Assembly: GCF_001750285.1 (NCBI RefSeq)
Contig: NZ_MAMP01000001.1
Coordinates: 124,001 to 188,000, forward strand
Source: Domibacillus iocasae
GTDB taxonomy: Bacteria; Bacillota; Bacilli; Bacillales; Domibacillaceae
Length of the DNA stretch: 64,000 nt
Reading direction: 5' to 3'
Shown piece by piece: positions 16,272-24,655 of this stretch; position 1 is the stretch's first letter, and every line of letters begins with the position of its first letter. The position numbers were made by a program, and so were the translations under genes. The notes under the pieces were generated by a model. The model worked only from the letters and a program-made list of their open reading frames with translations. It was not told the origin of the DNA and searched no databases.

Positions 16272-16721
16272 TCACGCCAAAAATTCGTCTTCCGACACAA
16301 CCTTAATTCCATGCCGCCGCAACAGCGCCGTCGTTACGCCGGCTCCGGTGATTTTTTCTCCTGAAAAGGTGCCGTTATAAATAAAGCCACTGCCGCACGA
16401 CGGGCTGTTTTCTTTTAAAATAACAGTCGTCGCGCCGTTTTCGCGTGCAATCTTGAGTGTTTCCTCCGCACCAGAAACATACATATCCGTTACGTCACAG
16501 CCAAACTGATCGACCACTTTTGCCTGTCCGTCCAGCACATCATCCCCCGTTCCTCCGATAATTTCCGCCGGCGGCCTCGGTGTCTGAAATCCGCCCAGAA
16601 GTTCGGGACAGACCATCACCGCTTTTTTCTCTTCGACCAGCTTGTGAATGCGTTCATCAAGCCGATCCGTCCCGTTATATCGCACCTTCATTCCCGCAAG
16701 GCACGAGCTCACTAAGATCAT
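16272..16721 (-). CDS. DUF523 family protein (YbbK-like)
   Basis: 149 residues, matching the DUF523 family: MILVSSCLAGMKVRYNG at the N-terminus, VMVCPELLGGFQTPRPPAEI in the middle and ILKENSPSCGSGFIYNGTFSG near residue 110. The conserved Cys residues (SCLAG, VCPE, SPSCG) suggest a metal or Fe-S site, but the biochemical role of the family is not established. ATG 16721 has AGGAG ten bases upstream; a GTG three codons earlier is too close to it. It is placed directly after the lipoprotein gene at 16727, likely co-transcribed. Confidence 0.88.
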   Translation of the reverse strand: MILVSSCLAGMKVRYNGTDRLDERIHKLVEEKKAVMVCPELLGGFQTPRPPAEIIGGTGDDVLDGQAKVVDQFGCDVTDMYVSGAEETLKIARENGATTVILKENSPSCGSGFIYNGTFSGEKITGAGVTTALLRRHGIKVVSEDEFLA

Positions 16722-16726
16722 AATTA

Positions 16727-17070
16727 TCACTCTCCTGGTATATATCCGACGACTTCTTTCATTTCTGGATCAACAAGGATGACAGGTACACTTATTACAC
16801 TTGGTTTTTCATCCGCAAACGACACTGCCACCCACTCTTTTGAATTAGACGAACGAACCCATTCCACGTCCTGTACCTCTTTTTTCACATTCACAGTGGC
16901 CATCTTTTCCGCTCTCACAGTCCAATCCTGTTCCTGCAAAAAATCCCACGCCGCTTGTTTTTCCCGCCCAAATTCACCGTCAAATTCTGCCTGATTGCTG
17001 TTTGCACATCCTGTTAAGCACATAAAAAGCAAAAATCCATTTCCCCACTTTGTGCGCCGCCTTTTCGCAT
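16727..17070 (-). pseudogene. Lipoprotein gene with a probable 1-nt frameshift in the signal peptide
   Basis: The body of the gene (16727-17032, about 100 codons) is open and encodes FLLFMCLTGCANSNQAEFDGEFGREKQAAWDFLQEQ..., with a lipobox LTGC and a soluble alpha/beta-like domain ending VVGYIPGE. The only in-frame start, TTG 17032, would leave a signal peptide of seven residues, which is too short. Adding one A to the AAAA run at 17062-17065 would connect it to ATG 17070 and give a normal signal (MRKRRRTKWGNGFLLFMCLTGC). So it is either a frameshifted gene, a phase-variable one, or a sequence error. Family not recognised. Confidence 0.55.
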
Positions 17071-17108
17071 GTCAGTCTCTCACTACGTTAAAGCGCCCGG
17101 AGACTGAC
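17071..17108. repeat. Inverted repeat GTCAGTCTC...GAGACTGAC
   Basis: Perfect 9-bp arms at 17071-17079 and 17100-17108 separated by 20 bases, in the divergent region between the lipoprotein gene and the OsmC gene. No T-run follows, so it is more like an operator than a terminator. Confidence 0.5.
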
Positions 17109-17207
17109 GCTAATCAATGAAAATATAACATAAAAAGGAAATGAAAACGTCTTATCTGTTATTTTTCCTGAAATGATTTACACTGTACAAAAAGGAGATG
17201 GTTCAAA

Positions 17208-17666
17208 ATGGCGGAGCATATTTTCACCTTACATGCCGACTGGCCCGGCGGCCGCAATGATACCGGCACGATTAACGCGGGAAATTTAAACACGACGGTG
17301 TCGATTCCGTCTGAAATGAACGGTCCCGGCATCGGGACGAATCCGGATGAAATGTTGCTCGGGGCAGCGGCAACATGCTACATTATTACACTCGCCGCCA
17401 TGATGGAACGAAATAATTTGCAAAAAGAGTCACTCACAATGACATCAGAAGGTATGGTGGATGTGACAAATGGCGTTATCACATATCAAAAAATTATTCA
17501 CAAGCCTCGCATTGTATTAAAAGCGGATGCGACCGAAAAAGACCTTCAAAAAGCGCACAAACTGGTGGAAAAAGCAGAGACATCCTGCATGATCAGCCGC
17601 GCTGTTAAAGGAAATGTCGAAATTGAATTGAGGGCTTCCATCGAAAAAGTGCTATCATCTTCCTAA
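17208..17666 (+). CDS. OsmC/Ohr family protein (SACOL1771-type)
   Basis: A 152-residue OsmC-fold protein. Members reduce organic hydroperoxides with two cysteines: here Cys in AAATCYIITLAAM (about residue 61) and Cys in AETSCMISRAVKGN (about 125), spaced as in the family. 'GIGTNPDEMLLGAAATCY' is the usual first Cys helix. The dithiol partner is often lipoyl or bacillithiol-dependent. ATG 17208 follows AAAGGAGATGG. Only 12 bases separate it from the HemY-type gene, so they form an operon, possibly joining peroxide defence with porphyrin chemistry. Confidence 0.9.
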   Translation: MAEHIFTLHADWPGGRNDTGTINAGNLNTTVSIPSEMNGPGIGTNPDEMLLGAAATCYIITLAAMMERNNLQKESLTMTSEGMVDVTNGVITYQKIIHKPRIVLKADATEKDLQKAHKLVEKAETSCMISRAVKGNVEIELRASIEKVLSSS

Positions 17667-17678
17667 GGAGATGAACTT

Positions 17679-19061
17679 ATGAAAACAGTTGTTATCATTG
17701 GCGGCGGCATTACCGGTATGACCGCTATGTACCATCTGACTAATCAACATCCGGACTGGAACATCGTACTTGTGGAAAGAAACGAACAGCTTGGCGGCAA
17801 AATCCGGACGATAACACAGGATGGCTTTACAATTGAAGCGGGTGCAGATTCAATCGTCGCCCGGAATGCTGGCGTACTGCCCCTCGTCGAGGAACTCGGG
17901 TTGATGGACAAACTTGTTTATAACGAAACGGGCGTGTCGTACTTGTATACGAATAACATGCTTCACAAAATACCGGAAGAAACCGTGTTTGGCATTCCAA
18001 CAAGCGTGGAATCACTGAATGAAAGCACGATCATTTCTGACCAAGCGAAACAAGAAGCGCTGAATGACTTTGAAAAAACGGACAATCCGTTTGGACCGGA
18101 TGATTCCGTTGGCGATTTTTTAACGTATTATTTGGGCCGCGAGATCGTCGAAAAGCAAATCGCTCCCGTTCTCTCCGGTGTTTACTCCGGCAGGCTTGAT
18201 CAGCTGACGATGAAGTCAACACTGCCCTACTTGCTTGACTACAAAAACGAATACGGCAGCATTATTAAAGGCTTTTCGGCAAACAAAGAAACGTTTCTCG
18301 GCGACAAAGCGCGCAAGAAATTTATTTCATTTAATGGCGGACTTGCGGTACTGATTGACCGTCTTGAAGAAAAATCACCCGGTGCGCGCATTTTAAAGGA
18401 CACGGCAGTAACGAACGTGTCCGGACAGGGCGTGACACTCAGTTCAGGCGAAACCATTGAAGCGGATGACATTGTGCTCGCTGTGCCGCATGACGCGGCC
18501 CAAAAAATAATGGCCGATCCAGTGCTTGATGAACAGTTTAGCGAATTGAAAAATTCATCGCTCATCAGTGTGTACCTCGGCTTTGATATACCGGATGAAC
18601 GCCTGCCGGCAGATGGGACCGGGTTTATTGTCACAGACGGGACGGATTTGACGTGTGATGCGTGCACATGGACAAGTCGGAAATGGACCCATACATCAGC
18701 AGACCGGCGCCTCCTCGTGCGGCTTTTTTACAAAAGCTCTAACCCGCATTACGAAACAGTTGCCGGCCTGAATGAAGCTGAACTGACAAAAGCGGCGCTG
18801 CTGGATTTAGGAAAAAGCCTTGGGATTGCCAAAAGACCCATTACCATTGAAGTAACAAGATGGACGAACCTTATGCCAAATTACCATTTAGGCCATGGGC
18901 AGGCAGTAGCAGGGCTTGCCGGCAAAATGAAGGAGCGCTCGCCAAACGTGCATCTGGCTGGCTGTTCCTACTTCGGCGTCGGCATCGGCGCCTGCATTCA
19001 GAACGGCCGGAGCATTGCGCATACGATCTCAGGAAACGGGGACACTTTTCAAAAGGGGTGA
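17679..19061 (+). CDS. hemY: Coproporphyrinogen III / protoporphyrinogen oxidase (HemY/CgoX family)
   Basis: A 460-residue FAD-dependent oxidase. The dinucleotide-binding GGGITGMTAMYHL at residues 8-20 and ERNEQLGGKIRT near 33-44 bind FAD; GADSIVARNAGV, SGVYSG and the C-terminal HLAGCSYFGVGIGACIQNGR are family signatures. It oxidises coproporphyrinogen III to coproporphyrin III in the Gram-positive haem route. In Bacillus the main hemY lies in hemEHY; here it sits with osmC and no hemE/hemH, so it may be a second copy. Start ATG 17679 has AAGGAGATG. Note tight spacing to the small gene downstream. Confidence 0.88.
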   Translation: MKTVVIIGGGITGMTAMYHLTNQHPDWNIVLVERNEQLGGKIRTITQDGFTIEAGADSIVARNAGVLPLVEELGLMDKLVYNETGVSYLYTNNMLHKIPEETVFGIPTSVESLNESTIISDQAKQEALNDFEKTDNPFGPDDSVGDFLTYYLGREIVEKQIAPVLSGVYSGRLDQLTMKSTLPYLLDYKNEYGSIIKGFSANKETFLGDKARKKFISFNGGLAVLIDRLEEKSPGARILKDTAVTNVSGQGVTLSSGETIEADDIVLAVPHDAAQKIMADPVLDEQFSELKNSSLISVYLGFDIPDERLPADGTGFIVTDGTDLTCDACTWTSRKWTHTSADRRLLVRLFYKSSNPHYETVAGLNEAELTKAALLDLGKSLGIAKRPITIEVTRWTNLMPNYHLGHGQAVAGLAGKMKERSPNVHLAGCSYFGVGIGACIQNGRSIAHTISGNGDTFQKG

Positions 19062-19066
19062 TCTCT

Positions 19067-19207
19067 ATGAATGATAAACAGTACGATGAAAAATTCGTGA
19101 AGAACACACAGCAAATGCAAATCGAGGCGAACGAGCGACAAAAAGACAAGAACCGCGAGCCAGACGACCAAAACCGAATGAAAAGCGTCGAAAACCGGCG
19201 CATGTAA
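19067..19207 (+). CDS. Small hydrophilic protein, 46 aa
   Basis: ATG 19067 lies six bases after the HemY stop with AAAGGGGTGATC as its site, and a terminator follows. The product (MNDKQYDEKFVKNTQQMQIE...ENRRM) is highly charged, Gln/Asn/Lys-rich and probably a single helix or disordered, reminiscent of small spore- or stress-related Bacillus proteins. No family recognised. Confidence 0.65.
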   Translation: MNDKQYDEKFVKNTQQMQIEANERQKDKNREPDDQNRMKSVENRRM

Positions 19208-19212
19208 TCAAG

Positions 19213-19242
19213 GTGTTCCGCTCCCGGCGGGACACTTTTTTT
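19213..19242 (+). terminator. Terminator of the osmC-hemY operon
   Basis: Stem GTGTTCCGC / GCGGGACAC (one G-T pair) followed by seven T. Confidence 0.85.
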
Positions 19243-19380
19243 ATGAATCAGCATGTGTTTTTTGTTTTGAAAAATGGAGAGAACAGGCCAAAAGCGAGTT
19301 TTTCTCTTCTGTCATCATCCCCATGATGATAACGTGGGGATTCAGCTGCGTAAGACCGGGCAGACAACAGGCGACAAAAA

Positions 19381-19620
19381 ATGGGGATTGTCCTTGAAAG
19401 GGAAGACGGATCGGCGCCGACCTCCAGCCAGATTATCAAGCGCATTCTATATCGCGATTCCGTCAGCGGACTTGTTTATTTCAAGGACCGGGATCGCTTT
19501 AAAGCGCAAAGTGGCACTCAACTCCCACATAATGCGTTTGCCGGCACAATCGTTAAAGAAACCAATGGTTATGACTGAAAGCAGCCCTCGAACAAGAGAA
19601 GACTGGTTTTTACGCCTAAA
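19381..19620 (+). pseudogene. Unidentified gene fragment
   Basis: The frame 19381-19578 has Bacillus-like codon use and a coherent sequence (EREDGSAPTSSQIIKRILYR, SGLVYFKDRDRFKAQSG, FAGTIVKETNGYD). After its stop, a shifted frame continues with a plausible LKAALEQEKTGFYA. There is no ribosome site at ATG 19381. I read it as the frameshifted remainder of a gene of unknown family. The rest of 19245-19734 holds nothing I can name. Confidence 0.3.
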
Positions 19621-19734
19621 CGATACGAAGCACCTTTCGCATATTTGGCAAAACATGATGACACTGCTTTTTCCTCCTCCTTTTCTTTTGAACATTTCGG
19701 TGTGCTACACTAGGAAGAAAAAGCAGGTGAGCAC

Positions 19735-20808
19735 ATGCTTTCAACGTTTTTGGCCCGGAACATCATTACAGATGTGAAAAAGTTTATTGATGAAGACATC
19801 ATTATCGTATCGATCGACGGCATCATTATCGCCAGCTCCGATGAATCGCGCGTCGGCACGTTTCATGAGGGCGCGCTGCTTTGTGCAAAAGAACGCCGGA
19901 CAATGATTATTTATAAGGAAGATGAAAAACGGCTGAAAGGAGTCAAAAACGGACTCAACCTGCCGATTTTTTTTGATAAGCGCGTCATTGGCGTCATCGG
20001 CATTACCGGTGATCCGGAGACCATTTTGCCATATGGGGAGCTTCTGCGGAAAATGACCGAGCTGTTGGTGCAGGAAAGCTACTATTCTGAAGAGCGGCAG
20101 TGGCGTATGCGCGGGCTGGAATCGTTTGTGTATGACTGGCTGAAAGCGGATGAACTGTCGCCGCCTTTACGTGAGCGGGCGGCTATTTTCGGAGTGGACC
20201 TTATGCGGGACAAGCAGTTTATTTTGATCAATTCCTCTTTTACATACAGCAGTGTGACCGAGCTGACACGTTTATGGGATGATGGGCGCGGACTGGATTT
20301 TTTTATCCACCGTGGTCACGACCGCATCCTCCTCGTTCATACTGTTCATGATGATGCGGCAGTGCTTCCGTTTAAGCTGGATAAATTACTCCGATTCACC
20401 GGCGGACGGATCGGGGTTGGGCAAATTGTAACGCCTGAAGCAGCAGCGATCGGATTTACTCAGGCAGAGCGGGCGCTTCTTGCAGCGAAACCTGGCTGTA
20501 TTATGTATGAACAAGACCTCCGCCTTTCCCTTTGCCTCCATGACATCCGCCCTGAAACAAAAGCGGAGTTTGTTAAACGGATTTTGCAGAAAGCGGATGG
20601 ACATGATGAATTAATTCACACTGTACGGACTTTTTTTGATCAAAATATGTCGCTGAAACAAACGGCAGAAACATTAAACATTCACATTAACACGCTTCAT
20701 TACCGGCTGAAAAAATGGCAGGAGTTGACTAAGCAGGACGTTCGGAAAACGGAAGAGGCTTTCTCGACGTACCTTGCGCTAAATTTTTTAGATGAACATA
20801 CAAAATAA
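19735..20808 (+). CDS. CdaR/PucR family transcriptional regulator of the glycolate locus
   Basis: 357 residues. The N-terminal part (about 1-135) is a sugar-diacid recognition domain (FLARNIITDVKKFIDEDIIIVS at the start). The C-terminal part ends with a PucR-type helix-turn-helix (LKQTAETLNIHINTLHYRLKKW, about 310-330). Such proteins sense small diacids or hydroxy acids. It sits directly upstream of glcD-glcF in the same direction, the same arrangement as B. subtilis ysfB with ysfCD, so it most likely controls glycolate use. ATG 19735 has CAGGTGAGC upstream. Confidence 0.87.
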   Translation: MLSTFLARNIITDVKKFIDEDIIIVSIDGIIIASSDESRVGTFHEGALLCAKERRTMIIYKEDEKRLKGVKNGLNLPIFFDKRVIGVIGITGDPETILPYGELLRKMTELLVQESYYSEERQWRMRGLESFVYDWLKADELSPPLRERAAIFGVDLMRDKQFILINSSFTYSSVTELTRLWDDGRGLDFFIHRGHDRILLVHTVHDDAAVLPFKLDKLLRFTGGRIGVGQIVTPEAAAIGFTQAERALLAAKPGCIMYEQDLRLSLCLHDIRPETKAEFVKRILQKADGHDELIHTVRTFFDQNMSLKQTAETLNIHINTLHYRLKKWQELTKQDVRKTEEAFSTYLALNFLDEHTK

Positions 20809-20815
20809 ATCAAAG

Positions 20816-20868
20816 AAAAAGCCCTTTTTTCTCATCTTTCTCTATAGGAATCACTATAAAAAGCCCTT
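20816..20868 (+). promoter_or_regulatory. Candidate regulator site upstream of glcD (11-bp direct repeats)
   Basis: AAAAAGCCCTT occurs at 20816-20826 and again, identically, at 20858-20868. The copies are 42 bp apart, four helical turns, between the regulator gene and glcD. This is a plausible binding site for the CdaR-like protein. Inference only. Confidence 0.35.
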
Positions 20869-20894
20869 ATGATAGAAAAAAAGGAGCGAACACG

Positions 20895-22307
20895 ATGATT
20901 TCTACTCAAACAATGAACACGTTTAAAACGATCGTCGGCGAGGAAAATGTGATCACTTCATCCGCCGGCCGGCTTGTGTATTCATACGATGCAACACCGA
21001 ACTTCCAGTCGATGCCGGACGCCGTTATCGCGCCGCGCAATACGGAGGAAGTGTCACAAATTGTAACCGTTTGCCGCGAGCAAAAAATCCCGATTGTTCC
21101 GCGCGGCTCCGGCACCAACCTTGCCGCAGGCACTGTTCCGTCTGAAGGCGGCATCGTTCTTCTGTTTAAACATATGAACCATATTTTAGAAATTGATGAA
21201 GAAAATTTAACCGTGACCGTGCAGCCCGGTGTCGTTACGCTCGACATGATCAAAGCCGTGGAACAAAAAGGCTTGTTTTACCCGCCGGATCCGAGCTCGA
21301 TGAAAATTTCGACAATCGGCGGCAACATTAACGAAAATTCCGGCGGCCTGCGCGGCTTAAAATACGGGGTGACGCGTGATTACGTGATGGCGCTCCAGGC
21401 GGTCCTGCCGAATGGCGACATTATCCGGACCGGCGGCAAGCTCGCAAAAGATGTAGCCGGCTACGATTTAACAAGGCTGCTTGTCGGATCGGAAGGCACA
21501 CTTGCCATCATTACAGAAGCGACGTTGAAGCTTATTCCGATGCCGGAAACGAAACAAACGATGCTGGCTCTGTATAACAGCATGGACGCGGCGGCAAAGT
21601 CCGTCAGTGAAATCATCGCGGCGAAAATCATTCCGGCAACGCTTGAATTTTTAGACCGGCCGACGCTCATTGCGGTTGAAGATTTTGCCCAAATCGGCTT
21701 ACCGACGGATGTTGAAGCTGTGCTGCTCATTGAACAAGACGGCCCTCCTGAAATCGTTGCCCGTGATATGGAAAAGATGGCGGAAATCTGCACACGTGAG
21801 CAGGCCGTTTCGGTACAGATTGCGGCAACCGAAGCGGAAGCGCTGGCGCTCACAACCGCAAGACGAGCCGCTCTTTCCGCTCTCGCCCGGCTGAAGCCGA
21901 CAACAATTTTAGAAGATGCTACCGTGCCGCGTTCGGAAATCGTCAACATGGTGAAAGCGATCAATGAGATTGCAGAAAAACATAATGTGCGCATTGCCAC
22001 GTTCGGCCATGCCGGCGACGGAAACCTGCATCCGACGTGCCCGACCGACGCACGCGACCATGACGAAATGGAACGGGTCGAGGCGGCATTTGCGGATATT
22101 TTTTCGAAAGCGATTGAACTCGGCGGCACGATTACCGGCGAGCACGGTGTCGGCATGATGAAAGCGCCGTACTTGGAATGGAAAATGGGTCCCGAAGGCA
22201 TCGCCATTATGAAAGCAATCAAGCATTCGTTTGATCCTGACAACATCATGAATCCGGGCAAAATGTTTGCAAAAGAAACGAGAAAACGGGTGGTGGTGAC
22301 ACAATGA
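20895..22307 (+). CDS. glcD: Glycolate oxidase, FAD-linked subunit
   Basis: 470 residues, FAD-binding type-4 (PCMH) flavoprotein. IVPRGSGTNLAAGTVP (about 68-83) and STIGGNINENSGGLRGLKYGVTRDYV (about 137-162) form the FAD site; FGHAGDGNLHPT (about 370) and GTITGEHGVGMMK (about 413) are the C-terminal cap and flavin signatures. It oxidises glycolate (or D-lactate) to glyoxylate with electrons passed to the Fe-S subunit GlcF. ATG 20895 follows AAAGGAGCGAACACG. Its stop overlaps the glcF start by 4 nt. A separate GlcE subunit is not present. Confidence 0.92.
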   Translation: MISTQTMNTFKTIVGEENVITSSAGRLVYSYDATPNFQSMPDAVIAPRNTEEVSQIVTVCREQKIPIVPRGSGTNLAAGTVPSEGGIVLLFKHMNHILEIDEENLTVTVQPGVVTLDMIKAVEQKGLFYPPDPSSMKISTIGGNINENSGGLRGLKYGVTRDYVMALQAVLPNGDIIRTGGKLAKDVAGYDLTRLLVGSEGTLAIITEATLKLIPMPETKQTMLALYNSMDAAAKSVSEIIAAKIIPATLEFLDRPTLIAVEDFAQIGLPTDVEAVLLIEQDGPPEIVARDMEKMAEICTREQAVSVQIAATEAEALALTTARRAALSALARLKPTTILEDATVPRSEIVNMVKAINEIAEKHNVRIATFGHAGDGNLHPTCPTDARDHDEMERVEAAFADIFSKAIELGGTITGEHGVGMMKAPYLEWKMGPEGIAIMKAIKHSFDPDNIMNPGKMFAKETRKRVVVTQ

Positions 22308-23641
22308 CAACGATGACAGCACGAGAACGAACGATTCAAGAACAATTCAGTCTGCGGATGGACGAAGGCGAGCTCCTCAACTGCATGCGGTGCGGCTTCT
22401 GCCTCCCCTCTTGTCCGACGTACATCGAAACAGGCTTTGATGAAAGCCAGTCGCCGCGCGGACGAATCGCACTGATGAAAGCGGTCCATGATGGGCTGAT
22501 CGCACCGGACGAGGAAGTTGAACGGTCACTGAACTTATGCCTCGGCTGCCGGGCATGTGAGCCCGTTTGCCCGGCCGGCGTGAATTACGGGCACCTTTTG
22601 GAGGAAGCACGCGATATTTTTGCCGATCACAACGAATTTAAGCCGGCAACAAAAGCAATCCGTAAAACGGTGTTTGAAGGCTTGTTCCCACACCAAAACC
22701 GGATGGAACACGCGGTTACCCTGCTCGGCATTTACCAGCGGAGCGGCTTGCAAAAAACAGCGCGAAAACTCGGCTTTATGAAGCTGTTTCCAGATAGCAT
22801 GCAGGCGATGGAGCGCGCCCTTCCTGCTGTACCGAAGCGAAGCGACATGAAAAAGCGTGGGCGTTCTTTTACTGCACTGGCTGAAAAAAAAGCAACAGTC
22901 GCCTTTTTCTCCGGCTGCTTAATGGATACGATGTTTTTGGGTACCAACAACGCCACCGTGAAGCTTCTGCAAAAAGCGGGATGCGACATTGTTATTCCAG
23001 ACGGGCAGAATTGCTGCGGCGCGCTTCACGGCCACAGCGGCGAAAAGGATGGCGCGAAAGAACTTGCCAAGCGCAACATCGACGCATTTGAACAAACAAA
23101 TGCGGACTATATCATTACAAACGCCGGCGGCTGCGGAGCATTTTTAATCGACTACGATCATCTCCTAAAAGACGATCCTGACTACAGCGAACGCGCCAAA
23201 GCGTTTACCGCGAAAATAAAAGACATTACGCAAATTTTGTTTGAACTGAATTTCCATGAACGCGTTGGGCTAAATGTAAATCCACAGGTCATTACGTATC
23301 AGGATTCGTGTCATTTGCGCAACGTCATGCACACCCATATCGCCCCGCGTGTGTTAATGCAGTCGATCACGGGCGCAGAGTACCGTGAAATGGACAATGC
23401 CGACTCGTGCTGCGGGTCCGCCGGCATCTACAACATTGTCGAAAGCGACATGTCGATGCAGATTTTGGATCATAAAATGGACAAAGCAAAAGCAACAAAC
23501 GCGCATACGATTGTGACCGCAAATCCTGGCTGCCTGCTGCAAATGAAGCTTGGCATTGAACGTGAAGGCTTATCAGAAAGTGTCCGGGCGGTCCACATTG
23601 TTGACCTCTTGCTTGAGGCGTGCGACGAGTTCCCGCTTTAA
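22304..23641 (+). CDS. glcF: Glycolate oxidase, iron-sulfur subunit
   Basis: 445 residues. Two 4Fe-4S clusters are bound by CMRCGFCLPSCP (about residue 27-38) and CLGCRACEPVCP (about 80-91). Two CCG domains follow (NCCGALHGHSGEKDGA near 238; SCCGSAGIYN near 370). It carries electrons from GlcD to the quinone pool at the membrane. Translation is coupled to glcD (ATGA overlap). Its last 69 bases overlap, head to tail, the 3' end of the replication-protein-like gene on the other strand, and its terminator lies inside that gene. Confidence 0.92.
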   Translation: MTTMTARERTIQEQFSLRMDEGELLNCMRCGFCLPSCPTYIETGFDESQSPRGRIALMKAVHDGLIAPDEEVERSLNLCLGCRACEPVCPAGVNYGHLLEEARDIFADHNEFKPATKAIRKTVFEGLFPHQNRMEHAVTLLGIYQRSGLQKTARKLGFMKLFPDSMQAMERALPAVPKRSDMKKRGRSFTALAEKKATVAFFSGCLMDTMFLGTNNATVKLLQKAGCDIVIPDGQNCCGALHGHSGEKDGAKELAKRNIDAFEQTNADYIITNAGGCGAFLIDYDHLLKDDPDYSERAKAFTAKIKDITQILFELNFHERVGLNVNPQVITYQDSCHLRNVMHTHIAPRVLMQSITGAEYREMDNADSCCGSAGIYNIVESDMSMQILDHKMDKAKATNAHTIVTANPGCLLQMKLGIEREGLSESVRAVHIVDLLLEACDEFPL

Positions 23642-24301
23642 CGCTTCACGGTCTTTTTCAAAATTCACATCCAGCACTTCCATTGTTTCTTGTTTTTTAA
23701 ACCATTCCGGCAGCTTTTCTTGCCGGAATGGTTTTTTTGTGCGCTGACGATCGTTTTCCCAATTGCGCAAAATTTTGCGTATGTATGCCCATGTGGTAAT
23801 CCCTTTTGCTTTCGCAATATCAATCGCTTCGTTGACCTTTTCTTTTCCAAGTGACTGTTCAAATTTGGCGCGTTCCGATAAAGAAAAATCTACTGTTAAA
23901 GTCTTTTGTTTGTTTCTCTCTGGTATAGGGCTGTCCAATGCGACCGCATCTTTTATTCGTTCTGGCTCATTCGTCCGGTCAAATTGACCGATTGCGTCGT
24001 ATTGAATTGCGTACCATTTCGTTTTATCAAATGCCATTGTATTGAAGTTGCCAGTTAAAATAAGCCCCTGCTTCTCCAGGCTTTTCAGCGCCCAGGTAAT
24101 CGTCGTTACACTCCAAAAAGGAAACTGCTTCTGCCATTCTTCATATGTATTGTACACCCAGCTTTTCCCTTCAACTACATGTTTCTTTTTGTCGACCCAA
24201 TAGTGGATTTGCTGCAAAATAATCGTTTCGTTTAACCCGATTTCAGTCGCGAGTTTTGGTGAAATAAGCAGCGGACGATCGTTAAAAATCAATTTAGACA
24301 T
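23573..24301 (-). CDS. Phage-type replication initiation protein (DnaD-like, winged-helix N-terminus)
   Basis: A 242-residue protein of the kind annotated in Bacillus phages and chromosomes as replisome organiser. The N-terminal part LIFNDRPLLISPKLATEIGLNETIILQQIHYWV (about 4-36) and WVYNTYEEWQKQFPFWSVTTITWALKSLEKQGLI (about 47-80) make a winged helix. An alpha-helical middle follows (VNEAIDIAKAKGITTWAYIRKILRNWEND), then the common LPEWFKK motif near 203 and a charged tail. It stands alone, with no other phage genes nearby. Its 3' end overlaps glcF by 69 bases. Confidence 0.75.
   Translation of the reverse strand: MSKLIFNDRPLLISPKLATEIGLNETIILQQIHYWVDKKKHVVEGKSWVYNTYEEWQKQFPFWSVTTITWALKSLEKQGLILTGNFNTMAFDKTKWYAIQYDAIGQFDRTNEPERIKDAVALDSPIPERNKQKTLTVDFSLSERAKFEQSLGKEKVNEAIDIAKAKGITTWAYIRKILRNWENDRQRTKKPFRQEKLPEWFKKQETMEVLDVNFEKDREALKRELVARLKQEVNNVDRPDTF
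23699..23738 (+). terminator. Terminator of the glc operon, inside an opposing gene
   Basis: 13-bp perfect stem (AACCATTCCGGCA / TGCCGGAATGGTT, 8-nt loop) and seven T, 58 bases after the glcF stop. The same bases encode the conserved LPEWF motif of the DnaD-like protein on the minus strand. Confidence 0.88.
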
Positions 24302-24406
24302 GAGGAAAACTCCTTTTATTTTTTATATATAGAAAAAGAAGAAAAATCGATACCGTTTCCGTAAATTCGCTACAGTAAACAGAAAAACGCGGCGGAGGAG
24401 AAAAAT

Positions 24407-24655
24407 ATGAAGCTGGATTCACGAGTGTATAGCTGGATGCCGGCGACACTTAAAGGACGTTTTTTCACCGGCATTACCGTACTTATTTTGTTCGGTGGAC
24501 TACTGTCTAATCTGCCCGGTCCAGTTTCGATTTCAGACCATTCACTGTATATAACAATTAGAAAGGAGGGATTGCTTTATGGAAACGATTTTGCCGCTTA
24601 TTCAAGACGTTGGTTTTCCGATTGCGGTCACATTTTATCTGCTGTATCGGATTGA
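24407..24655 (+). CDS. Hypothetical single-helix protein upstream of YvrJ
   Basis: ATG 24407 has GGAGGAG at good distance. The 82-residue product has one hydrophobic helix (RFFTGITVLILFGGLLSNLP, about 18-37). Its last 25 codons overlap the yvrJ-like gene in another frame and look non-genuine, so the natural stop may have been lost by a frameshift. Most likely translated as the first gene of a two-gene unit with yvrJ. Family not recognised. Confidence 0.4.
   Translation: MKLDSRVYSWMPATLKGRFFTGITVLILFGGLLSNLPGPVSISDHSLYITIRKEGLLYGNDFAAYSRRWFSDCGHILSAVSD

Noticed and set aside
18860-19207. 115-codon plus frame across the hemY end
   Set aside because: Its first two thirds overlap hemY in another frame; only the last 46 codons from ATG 19067 are credible and are listed.
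21461-22489. 342-codon frame antisense to glcD/glcF
   Set aside because: Ser/Ala-rich antisense shadow of a well-identified operon.
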